Of a stretch of DNA of 19,860 nucleotides, positions 7,704 through 14,745 are shown in pieces. The first letter of the stretch is position 1, and each line of letters begins with the position of its first letter. The notes under the pieces were generated by a model. It did no database searches. It was not told the DNA's origin and saw nothing but the letters and a program-made list of their open reading frames with translations. This DNA comes from CAYUQT01 sp964596165 (GTDB taxonomy: Bacteria > Planctomycetota > Phycisphaerae > UBA1845 > JAFGLZ01): assembly GCA_964596165.1 (NCBI GenBank), contig CAZQTW010000092.1, forward strand, positions 1 through 19,860. The letters run 5' to 3'. A program made the position numbers and the translations under genes.

Positions 7704-8331
7704 TTGGCATCCGACAGTCACAGCATTGTCTGAACCGGTTGCGCCGGCGGCATAGACCGGCATCTGGCTGGGGTGCTCTTGCACGCGGGTACCAGATCTG
7801 CGCCACCGACATCGATCTTGACACCCTCAAGACCTGTGCCGAACGACAAGCCTATCCGCCCGACACATGATCCGTCAGGGACACGCACACATCATCAACG
7901 TCGCCTCATTTTGCGGATTGGCTCCGATCTTCGGCGTCTCGGTCTACAGTGCCTTCAAGCATCCCGTACGGGGGTTCTCGCTTGCCGTGGCCGAGGAACT
8001 TCGGCCCCATGGCGTGGCCGTAACCGTTGTCTGCCCCGATACCGTAAAGACGTGAATGCTCGACGGCCGGCTTGATCACGGTGCCTCCGCTCTCATCTTC
8101 TCAAATCCGACACCTCTGGCCGTCGAAGACGTGACGCACGCCCTATTGACTCGGGTACTGGAGAAGAAACCCTTGGAGGCATACGTCCCGAGATCCCGAG
8201 GTCACCTGGCACGACCGATAGATCTTGCCCCGCAAGCCACACGGTGGGTGGTGCCCATTCTCCGGAGAAGAGGCTTGAGGCATCTGCGAAATCGCAGGCA
8301 CGAGGTAACAAACGACAGAAGGCTGCAATGA
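7704..8331 (+). pseudogene. Decayed short-chain dehydrogenase/reductase (SDR) gene
   Basis: Three reading frames in order rebuild parts of a classical SDR, an NAD(P)-dependent oxidoreductase. Frame 1 (7704-about 7784) reads SIV-stop-TGCAGGIDRHLAGVLLHA, the nucleotide-binding TGxxxGI motif with a TGA at 7731-7733. Frame 2 (about 7784-7866) reads RGYQICATDID followed by LDTLKTCAER, the second strand and acidic cofactor residue, so a base has been lost or gained near 7785. Frame 3 (7867-8331) reads MIRQGHAHIINVAS, then VYSAFKHPVRGFSLAVAEEL with the active-site YxxxK, then VTVVCPDTVKT, a TGA at 8053-8055, and on to the arginine-rich end. About 75 residues of the usual central region (the NNAG part) are missing at the frame 2/3 join. 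No single intact product is possible. The 62-residue frame 7867-8055 is the only ATG-started piece. Confidence 0.82.
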
Positions 8332-8428
8332 GGCAAAGGACCACGCTGCACGCCCTGACGCGGTGTGCCCATCCGCCCGCCGGCGTCTGATCGTGTTTGT
8401 GCCGTGTGAACCGAGGGCCGGGATTGCC

Positions 8429-8457
8429 TTGCCACGCCTGAGATCGTGCCGTAGGAT
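8429..8457 (+). promoter_or_regulatory. Candidate sigma-70 type promoter for the ROK kinase
   Basis: TTGCCA (8429-8434, 5/6 to consensus) is followed after exactly 17 nt by TAGGAT (8452-8457, 4/6). Transcription would begin near 8464, giving a leader of about 31 nt that contains the GGGAGGAG ribosome site of the kinase gene. The placement is good; nothing indicates an operator. Confidence 0.42.
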
Positions 8458-8494
8458 GATCGCTTCGTTTTGCCGGCCGGCTGGGAGGAGCGCA

Positions 8495-9475
8495 ATGGCG
8501 AGGCGTTGTTTCGTCGGTATCGATTTGGGCGGTACGAATATCAAGGGTGGTGTTCTCACCGAGGATAAGGAGGTCTTGTGCCGGGTATCCATCAGTACCG
8601 AGGCCTCCGGCGGGCCCGACCATGTAATCAAGCTAATGGCCGGATTGGTTGAGCGGGTGATCAAGGAAGCGAAGGTGAATCGGAAGGAAGTCGCCGCCGT
8701 CGGTGTCGGCGCTCCGGGCTCGATGAGCCACACCCTTGGAATCATCATCAAGCCGCCGAATCTCCCCGGCTGGCTCAATGTGCCACTTCGGGATCGGATC
8801 AAGGAACTGACCGGCCTGCCGACGACGCTTGAAAACGACGCCAACGCGGCGGCGTGGGGCGAGTTCTGGGCCGGCGCCGGCCGCGGAACCAAGCACATGG
8901 TCATGTTCACGCTCGGGACGGGTGTCGGCGGCGGCATCATTACCGACGGGCGTCTGCTGCGCGGTCACTTCGACAACGGCGCCGAACTCGGGCACATGAT
9001 CGTTCAACCGGGCGGGCGCAAGTGTGGCTGCGGCCAGAAGGGATGCCTTGAGGCCTACGCCTCCGCCTACTACACCGGCAAACGGGCGCAAGAGGCGGTC
9101 GAGGCGGGCGAACCCTCCTCCCTCGCGCAGGTGCTCAAGACAACCGGTCAGGTCACCTCGGAAGACGTGGTCAACGCCGCCGCCAAAGGCGACGCGCTCG
9201 CCGCACGCATCTGGGACGAATCATGCTTCTATCTGGCGGTGGCCTGTGTCAACATGCAGCATGCGACGAACCCCGAGCGGATTCTGATGGCCGGTGGCAT
9301 GATCCACGCCGGTGAGAAGGCACTGCTCGATCCCGTCCGCAAGCACGCGGCCGACATGACGTGGAAGGCGGCGGACGATTTGCCCAATATCACCTTCGCG
9401 ACACTCGGTAACGATGCCGGCATGATCGGCGCCGCCGGAGCGGGCTGGCTGGCTATCGAGGAAGGCGAGATCTGA
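8495..9475 (+). CDS. ROK-family sugar kinase, probable glucokinase
   Basis: This 326-residue protein matches the ROK (repressor-ORF-kinase) family and lacks the N-terminal helix-turn-helix of ROK repressors, so it is the kinase type. It phosphorylates a hexose, probably glucose, with ATP in the cytoplasm. Visible are the ATP loop GIDLGGTN (8-15), VGAPG (71-75), the catalytic LENDANAAAWGE with D115, LGTGVGGG (140-147), NGAELGHM (161-168), and the zinc cluster C177-G-C179 followed by C184-LEAYAS. The ATG at 8495 has a strong GGGAGGAG upstream; the open frame continues upstream to 8363 without conserved content. Glucose versus N-acetylmannosamine or fructose specificity cannot be settled by eye. 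It stands alone, after the SDR pseudogene and convergent with marC. Confidence 0.93.
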   Translation: MARRCFVGIDLGGTNIKGGVLTEDKEVLCRVSISTEASGGPDHVIKLMAGLVERVIKEAKVNRKEVAAVGVGAPGSMSHTLGIIIKPPNLPGWLNVPLRDRIKELTGLPTTLENDANAAAWGEFWAGAGRGTKHMVMFTLGTGVGGGIITDGRLLRGHFDNGAELGHMIVQPGGRKCGCGQKGCLEAYASAYYTGKRAQEAVEAGEPSSLAQVLKTTGQVTSEDVVNAAAKGDALAARIWDESCFYLAVACVNMQHATNPERILMAGGMIHAGEKALLDPVRKHAADMTWKAADDLPNITFATLGNDAGMIGAAGAGWLAIEEGEI

Positions 9476-9489
9476 ACGTCGGTGGAGCC

Positions 9490-9606
9490 TTCGGCGGTTG
9501 ACCGTTGACTGCCCATCCGCTGCTTCCGGTTCTTGGCGGCACGAGCATCGGAGCGATTGTCCGTGTCGGCCCTCCTTCGCCGCGGACGGCCGGTCAATTC
9601 GCCGAA
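9490..9606. repeat. Interrupted long inverted repeat filling a convergent intergenic gap
   Basis: TTCGGCG-G-TTGACCG at 9490-9504 and CGGTCAA-TT-CGCCGAA at 9591-9606 are inverted copies: two 7-bp blocks pair perfectly, separated by a small asymmetric bulge. They enclose about 86 bp that contains CGGTTCTTGGCGGCACG (9527-9543). That string nearly repeats a 18-bp stretch at 19424-19441 beside xseB. No target-site duplication is evident. It could be a large bidirectional hairpin between convergent genes or a relic of a small palindromic element. Confidence 0.55.
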
Positions 9607-9619
9607 AACTGATTCGCTT

Positions 9620-10192
9620 CTAGCGCCCTATCATCGCCGTGATCCCTTCGCGTATCATCTTGGCCCCCATGGCGGCCAGCAGAACGGCAATAACCTTGGA
9701 CGACGCCAGCAGAATCTTGGTCACTCGCGGGCCGGCCAAACGGGTGGCCAACCATTCACTGATGGCAACGATGACAAGATTGGCCGCAAAGGCCGAGCAG
9801 GTCACAACTAAGCCGGTACTTGACACCAGACCTATGCTCGTCGTCATCACGGCGGGCCCGACAATGAGCGGCACGGCAAATGGCACGATGCCTGCCGACG
9901 CGTCCAGCGGACGACGAGGTTTCTGTGCGCTCAGCAGGTCCTGCAGTGACAGTACGACGAGAAGAAGCCCTCCCGCAGCCTGAAAATCCGCGACGGTGAT
10001 GCCCAACAGCCGAAGCACCTGCTGCCCCGCGACGAAGAACGCCGTACCGATAACCGCCGCCCAGAAGACCGACTGAATCACCAGGTTTCTGCGCCGATGC
10101 TCATCAATCCCGGCGACGGCCGCCAAGAAGATCGTGAGAATGCCCGGCGGATCCACCGCAATGAAGAGTTGTATGAAAGCGCTCAGCCACAT
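9620..10192 (-). CDS. MarC-family integral membrane protein
   Basis: This is a 190-residue, strongly hydrophobic protein with about six predicted membrane segments. Its length and the opening WLSAFIQLFIAVDPPGILTIFL match the MarC/YhgN family, as does the second-half IVPFAVPLIVGPAVMTTSI, which repeats the internal pseudo-symmetry of the fold. These proteins lie in the inner membrane. MarC was named for multiple antibiotic resistance, but that role has not held up and no transport substrate is established. The ATG at 10192 lies next to the expected first membrane helix; its ribosome site is weak. It follows the glycoside hydrolase gene by 96 nt in the same direction and converges with the ROK kinase. 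Confidence 0.88.
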   Translation of the reverse strand: MWLSAFIQLFIAVDPPGILTIFLAAVAGIDEHRRRNLVIQSVFWAAVIGTAFFVAGQQVLRLLGITVADFQAAGGLLLVVLSLQDLLSAQKPRRPLDASAGIVPFAVPLIVGPAVMTTSIGLVSSTGLVVTCSAFAANLVIVAISEWLATRLAGPRVTKILLASSKVIAVLLAAMGAKMIREGITAMIGR

Positions 10193-10288
10193 GATGTCAC
10201 AGGAAGCTCATCGCGGAACGCGACCACGGTAAGAAGGGCTGCAGGAACCATAAACTTACCCCGAAACATCGCCGACCGCACCGACCGG

Positions 10289-11566
10289 CTAACGCGGAAC
10301 CATCGAGCTCAGCGTTAAGTATTTTGGGGCGTCGGTAACGGGCTGGCGCGCGCCGGTCGGCACCTCCGCCGACTGTCCGAGGTGATCCACGGCCGAGCGA
10401 ACCCCGATTCCCGAACCCAAGTCGATTTCGTGGGGCTTGCCCACGGTCCAGATGGCCAGCTTGACGTCCTCCCCCTTACGGAAGATCACGGCGAAGTCAT
10501 TGTCGTCTCTGAGGTCGACCCGGCCTGCCACCCGGTACCCTCGCAACTCGCCGACCAGCGTCCTCATTGCGATATACGCCGGCTTAGGCCGGTAGTCATT
10601 GCGGACCGTACCGAAGTTGTGTTCGTGCTCTTTCGGATCAGGGCCGTCGTCGTGCCAATCGTACCAGATGCTGATAGGGACGCCGGCCGACATGTTGGCC
10701 AGCCATTGCCGTGCCAAGTACTTGCCCTGTGTCTCCGGAGCGAGCTTCGCCGTCGAGTACCCCCACTCGCCACTCACAATCGGTATTGCCTTTTGCACCG
10801 GCCTGTAGCGATCGATGAGGACGCGGAGGCGTCCGTATTCCTTGAGTACCGTCTCCGGACCGAACGTGTTGTCTCGATAGGGATGCACGCTCACGCCGTC
10901 CACGAGTTCCAGAAACCCGTCCTTGAAACAAGCCTCCAGGAACGGCATGGGTATCGTCGAGGTTGCCGGGCCGATCACGCACGCGTTTGGATCGGCTTGG
11001 CGAATGGCAGGCACGACCACCTTGCACCAAGCCAGGTAATCCTTCACGTTCGGCTTGGGCTTCCAGGTATCGATGTTTGGCTCGTTCCACAGCTCCCAAA
11101 TGATTTTCTTGCCGGCATATCGCCCGGCCAACACCGCACAGAATCGGGCATACGCCGCACGCCCTTCACCCGTGAAAGGTGCGAGCCCCTTGTCGTAAAG
11201 GCGGTTACCGTAATCAATGATGAACAACAATCGCATCCCGCGTTGCTCGATATCCTTCACCAGTTGATCGTGCTGGGTGAAGTCGTACTCACCCGGTTTC
11301 CGCTCGATGGCATCCCAGCTCACATCCATGCGGACCATACCGATGCCGGCGTCCTCGATCATCCTCCAATCGATCTCGCCACCTTTGTAGAAGTGAATAT
11401 TCACGCCCAGCCCGGCCGGCACGGGCATCATCTCCAGCAGGGGATGCACCCGTTCAGGGGTTTTCTCCTCGATCGCTTTCGATTTCTCCGCGCCGACTGC
11501 GGCACAGCCCGAGAAAACCGCCACGGCGATCACCTCGTTTGCAGGCGTCCTGAGCCTCCGATGCAT
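10289..11566 (-). CDS. Exported clan GH-A glycoside hydrolase (cellulase/GH5- or GH39-like)
   Basis: This 425-residue protein folds by motif as a retaining TIM-barrel glycosidase. The acid/base glutamate is E162 in WELWNEPNID (157-166) and the nucleophile is probably E267 in IVSGEWGYS (263-271). GVSVHPY (224-230) and ISIWYDWHDD (299-308) fit strands 6 and 8. A small beta domain likely fills residues 340-425. The N-terminus looks export-directed. FSGC at residues 18-21 resembles a lipobox except for Phe at position -3, so lipoprotein status is uncertain. The ATG at 11566 has AGGAAGGA 7 nt upstream; a longer open frame to 11863 overlaps the preceding gene. It follows a toroid-fold secreted protein by 89 nt, which suggests joint polysaccharide breakdown. 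The exact family and substrate are not resolved. Confidence 0.85.
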   Translation of the reverse strand: MHRRLRTPANEVIAVAVFSGCAAVGAEKSKAIEEKTPERVHPLLEMMPVPAGLGVNIHFYKGGEIDWRMIEDAGIGMVRMDVSWDAIERKPGEYDFTQHDQLVKDIEQRGMRLLFIIDYGNRLYDKGLAPFTGEGRAAYARFCAVLAGRYAGKKIIWELWNEPNIDTWKPKPNVKDYLAWCKVVVPAIRQADPNACVIGPATSTIPMPFLEACFKDGFLELVDGVSVHPYRDNTFGPETVLKEYGRLRVLIDRYRPVQKAIPIVSGEWGYSTAKLAPETQGKYLARQWLANMSAGVPISIWYDWHDDGPDPKEHEHNFGTVRNDYRPKPAYIAMRTLVGELRGYRVAGRVDLRDDNDFAVIFRKGEDVKLAIWTVGKPHEIDLGSGIGVRSAVDHLGQSAEVPTGARQPVTDAPKYLTLSSMVPR

Positions 11567-11655
11567 GGTCTGATCCTTCCTAAGTCGTGCACCACCGTCG
11601 TCACACGCCCGAACTCGCGAGACGGCGCGGCCCCTACGACATGTTCCGGTCCCCG

Positions 11656-13410
11656 CTATGGCGCGGTCAAGAGCACCCGGCACTCGGGCTTGTCTTGTGC
11701 CAACGGGAAAGCCAGAACCAGCCGTCCCTCGGCGGGCGTGCTGCTCCCGTCCTTCTTGTAGGGATTGTGCGGTTGAACCGGCCACATGAGCCTTGCAGGG
11801 TCGGGCACGGAAAGCTGCCAGCCCCCGTGCCGAAACCATGGGCCCAACTGCTCCGCGGACCATGTGAACGGCTTAGGCTCCAGACGAACGGAAGCACCGC
11901 GAGCTGTCACGAGTTCCTGGTTCAGGTGCGACAGCAGCGTGATGTGCCCTTCTACCGGACGGTCCCATTCGCCCGACGCCCGATAGCAAATTCTCAGTGA
12001 CTTGGCGTCAACACACGTGATCTCGATCTCGCAGGAGGTCTTCCCGTATTCCAGGACCGCCTTCACCGTCGTCGCATCAACTGTGACCTTGGCCGATGAC
12101 GGCACATGAATGAGCTCAGGGGGTGGGATGAAGTTGGGGTTCGTGTCACCGGACTTGTGTTTCAGCAGCGATGGGTCGCCGATCGTGAAATTGCTCCAAT
12201 ACGGCTGCAACTTGGTGTTGCCTCCGCCGACAATCAGGCCCGCCGTGTCGTGGAAGACGCTGACGAAGTTCTGGCGATCCTGGATCCATCGATTCTGAGG
12301 CACCTCGGCCGTATAGCCGGAGGCGACCACAAACCACGGTTTCTTGCGCAGGACCACGATCTTTCCGTCCCGGCTGGTCCAGGTGTGCTCGTCGCGGCCG
12401 GCCATCGTGGGGATGCCTTCACCGGTCTTGCCGTACAGGAGGAATGCCTCGTCAACGGCTGCTTTCTTCTCCTTCTCCTTGAGCCGCGACAGTTGCCGCA
12501 GCAGGAACCCCCGCCCCTCCGGCGTCATGCTGAATCCCACGTTCCCCACCCGCACGCCCGCATGGTAGGGATTTCGTTCGTCTACCGTCTCCACGCTGGA
12601 CCCGTCGGGATAGGTGAGATTCGCGTGGAAGATCGCCGCGCGCCGCAACGCCTCCAACACCTTCTCGTCGCCCGACATCGCGTAGTACACGCCCAAGGCC
12701 TCGCTGTAGACGAAGTTGTAGGACACGACCGGCCCGAGGTGTTCCGACCACCAGCCGTCGGGCGACTGGGCGGCGACCACCCTGCCCATGAACTCGGCGG
12801 CCTGCTTCTTCCACTCCTCGCGGTTGAAGGCCAACCCGGCCGCGTAAAGCCCCATCGCATGATGGCACGGAATGTTGTGCACGCTCTTCAGGCAGGTCTT
12901 GCTGATTCCCTCGAACCCCTTGAGCAATCCCCGATCCCACTTGGCGCGACGGTCCGGCGGCATCGCGTCCTTGATCAGCAGATAGGCGCGGACCCACCGG
13001 CTGTATGTCCAGGGCATGTAGATCTGGCCCCAGGTGCTGTTGTCCTTCTTGCGAAATGTCCACATCCCCTTCGGGTCCTGGTCGTCCACCAGAGCGTCTC
13101 CGCCGGCGATGATCGCGTTGAGCAACTTCGGATCGTGATACCAGGGATTCCTATCGTCCTTGATGCTCCACGCCGCCGCCAGCGCCAGAAGGACGTTCTG
13201 ATCGTTGCAGATCCACGGTTTCGAGCCGAACCGACCTGTCTGAGGGTCCTGCGTGTCCAGGATGCCCTTCACGCTCTTGACCAGACCGGCCAAGGCTTCT
13301 ACCCGCGGGTTCCACTGTTGGTCGCCGGCGGTCTCCTCATTAGCGTCCAACGGGGCTGAGATCCAAAGACACAGGGTACCCGCAAGCATGACGATAAATG
13401 ATCGGCTCAT
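11656..13410 (-). CDS. Secreted alpha/alpha-toroid protein, possible polysaccharide lyase or hydrolase
   Basis: This 584-residue protein has a signal peptide (residues 1-23: MSRSFIVMLAGTLCLWISA, cleavage near LDANEE). Residues about 35-330 consist of repeated amphipathic helices with aromatic-rich turns (YMPWTYSRWVRAY, SVHNIPCHHAMGLYAAG, SPDGWWSEHLGPVVSYNFVYSEALG). This pattern is typical of alpha/alpha toroid carbohydrate enzymes. Residues about 345-584 are beta-rich, as in toroid-plus-sandwich polysaccharide lyases (heparinase II/III-like) and six-hairpin glycosidases. I cannot assign a family or confirm catalytic residues; H183, H184, Y231 and Y235 are candidates. The ATG at 13410 has GAGAGGGA 7 nt upstream. 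The gene precedes a GH-A glycosidase and probably shares its transcript. Confidence 0.78.
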   Translation of the reverse strand: MSRSFIVMLAGTLCLWISAPLDANEETAGDQQWNPRVEALAGLVKSVKGILDTQDPQTGRFGSKPWICNDQNVLLALAAAWSIKDDRNPWYHDPKLLNAIIAGGDALVDDQDPKGMWTFRKKDNSTWGQIYMPWTYSRWVRAYLLIKDAMPPDRRAKWDRGLLKGFEGISKTCLKSVHNIPCHHAMGLYAAGLAFNREEWKKQAAEFMGRVVAAQSPDGWWSEHLGPVVSYNFVYSEALGVYYAMSGDEKVLEALRRAAIFHANLTYPDGSSVETVDERNPYHAGVRVGNVGFSMTPEGRGFLLRQLSRLKEKEKKAAVDEAFLLYGKTGEGIPTMAGRDEHTWTSRDGKIVVLRKKPWFVVASGYTAEVPQNRWIQDRQNFVSVFHDTAGLIVGGGNTKLQPYWSNFTIGDPSLLKHKSGDTNPNFIPPPELIHVPSSAKVTVDATTVKAVLEYGKTSCEIEITCVDAKSLRICYRASGEWDRPVEGHITLLSHLNQELVTARGASVRLEPKPFTWSAEQLGPWFRHGGWQLSVPDPARLMWPVQPHNPYKKDGSSTPAEGRLVLAFPLAQDKPECRVLLTAP

Positions 13411-13542
13411 GTCACTGTCCCTCTCAGGTGGCCCGGAGAGATGCTCTCGTTGGCCTGCGTCGGTTATCCGGTCAAGCAGACACCATCGTGGGCAGTGCCA
13501 ACCACGACCAGAGGGTGGTGACACACGCCCATGCCCGCCTGA

Positions 13543-13571
13543 ATTATCACGACAATGCGTTGACTTGTCGA
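13543..13571 (-). promoter_or_regulatory. Candidate promoter upstream of the toroid-protein gene
   Basis: On the minus strand TCGACA (13571-13566, 5/6) is followed after 17 nt by GATAAT (13548-13543, 5/6). Transcription would start near 13536, giving a leader of about 126 nt. The -35 hexamer lies inside an 8-bp tandem repeat (GACTTGTC twice, 13562-13577), so a second TCGACA sits 8 bp further upstream. Confidence 0.42.
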
Positions 13572-13585
13572 CTTGTCGATTTGTT
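13562..13585. repeat. Short tandem repeat, unit GACTTGTC
   Basis: Two exact copies of GACTTGTC (13562-13569, 13570-13577) are followed by a degenerate third, GATTTGTT. The array lies in the 209-bp gap between the MoxR gene and the toroid-protein gene and overlaps the -35 region of the candidate promoter there. Confidence 0.7.
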
Positions 13586-13619
13586 GCCGTTTCGCCGTTC
13601 TGGCGTCTTGACCTTTCGG

Positions 13620-14654
13620 TTACGCCCTGGCGGCGTAGCCGGCGGCGGTGGGTTCGGCGATGGTCTCGAGGAGACGGCGGACCACGTCCTCCGGCTTGAT
13701 CCCCTCGGCGTCGGCATTGAAGTTGGTGAAGATACGGTGGCGCAGCACGGGCAACGCCACGCCACGAATGTCGTTGCAGCTCACGTTGAACCGCCCTTGC
13801 AGGATGGCCCGCGCCTTGGCCCCCAGGACGAGGTACTGTGCGGCGCGAGGCCCCGCACCCCACGTCAGCCAGTCGCCGACGAACGGCGGCGATCCTTCCT
13901 CGCCCGGCCGTGTTGCCCGAACCAGGTTCACCGCGTAGTCCACCACGTGATCGCTGACCGGGATTTTCCGGACGATCTGCTGAAGCTTGAGGATTTCCTC
14001 GGCCGTCAATACGGGTCGCGGTTCGGCCACCGCATCGCGGGTCGTGTGTTTGACGATCATCCGTTCCTCGTCGCGAGGAGGATAGTCGATCGTCACCATG
14101 AACATGAACCGATCGAGCTGTGCCTCCGGCAACGGGTAGGTTCCCTCCTGCTCGATGGGGTTCTGTGTGGCGAGCACAAAGAAGGGTCGGTCAAGATTGT
14201 ACGTCTCGCCCGCGACCGTGACCTGATACTCCTGCATCGCCTGGAGCAACGCGGCCTGTGTCTTGGGTGGCGTCCGATTGATCTCGTCGGCCAGGATGAT
14301 GTTCGAGAAGATGGGTCCTTTGACGAAGCGGAACGCGCGCCGGCCGGTGGTCAGGTCTTCCTCGATGATCTGCGTGCCGGTCACGTCCGACGGCATCAGG
14401 TCCGGCGTGAACTGAATCCGATTGAACGACAGCCGCAATACCTGACTGACGGTGCGGATCAGCAGCGTCTTGGCCAGGCCGGGAACGCCGACGATGAGGC
14501 AATGCCCCTGCGAGAACAAGGCGATCAGCAACTGCTCGATGACCTCGTCCTGGCCGATGATGACCCTATGAATCTCTTCGAGAAGCCGCGCCCGAGCCTT
14601 GCCCAGGCGATCGATAAAGTCCAGTTCCGCCGGTTGTCTGACCGCGCCGCTCAT
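13620..14654 (-). CDS. MoxR-family AAA+ ATPase
   Basis: This is a 344-residue cytoplasmic AAA+ ATPase. It has Walker A GVPGLAKTL (56-64), Walker B IILADEINR (119-127), the MoxR signature PKTQAALLQAMQE (130-142), sensor 1 ATQNPIEQEGTYPLPEAQLDRF (162-183) and a C-terminal lid domain. MoxR proteins act as chaperone-like remodelers, often with DUF58 and von Willebrand factor A proteins. The ATG at 14654 is chosen because CGGGAGA lies just upstream and the next in-frame ATG, 14 codons earlier, adds no conserved residues. It follows the DUF4159 gene by 91 nt and is probably co-transcribed. The usual DUF58 and BatA-type partners are not immediately downstream here; a secreted toroid protein follows instead. 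Confidence 0.94.
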   Translation of the reverse strand: MSGAVRQPAELDFIDRLGKARARLLEEIHRVIIGQDEVIEQLLIALFSQGHCLIVGVPGLAKTLLIRTVSQVLRLSFNRIQFTPDLMPSDVTGTQIIEEDLTTGRRAFRFVKGPIFSNIILADEINRTPPKTQAALLQAMQEYQVTVAGETYNLDRPFFVLATQNPIEQEGTYPLPEAQLDRFMFMVTIDYPPRDEERMIVKHTTRDAVAEPRPVLTAEEILKLQQIVRKIPVSDHVVDYAVNLVRATRPGEEGSPPFVGDWLTWGAGPRAAQYLVLGAKARAILQGRFNVSCNDIRGVALPVLRHRIFTNFNADAEGIKPEDVVRRLLETIAEPTAAGYAARA

Positions 14655-14745
14655 GGAGTCTCCCGTCGGGTTCCACCCGACCTTTCCTGCCCGCACACCT
14701 CAGCACGGGCCCGACCGTGGCCAAGGACGGCCCAGCCCCGATACA

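Noticed and set aside
8053..8055. TGA in the SDR remnant as a recoded codon
   Set aside because: Other lesions in the same gene (a second TGA, a frameshift and a large deletion) make simple decay the better explanation, and neighbouring genes use TGA as a normal stop.
7773..8075. 100-residue plus-strand open frame
   Set aside because: It overlaps the SDR remnant in another frame; the SDR motifs are found in the other frames in the correct order.
10382..11761. 459-residue plus-strand open frame
   Set aside because: It lies antisense to the GH-A glycosidase and shows no motif; long shadow frames are expected in high-GC DNA.
12106..13359. 417-residue plus-strand open frame
   Set aside because: It is antisense to the toroid-protein gene. 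The minus-strand product has a signal peptide and coherent structure, while this translation is rich in Arg, His and Pro with no family pattern.
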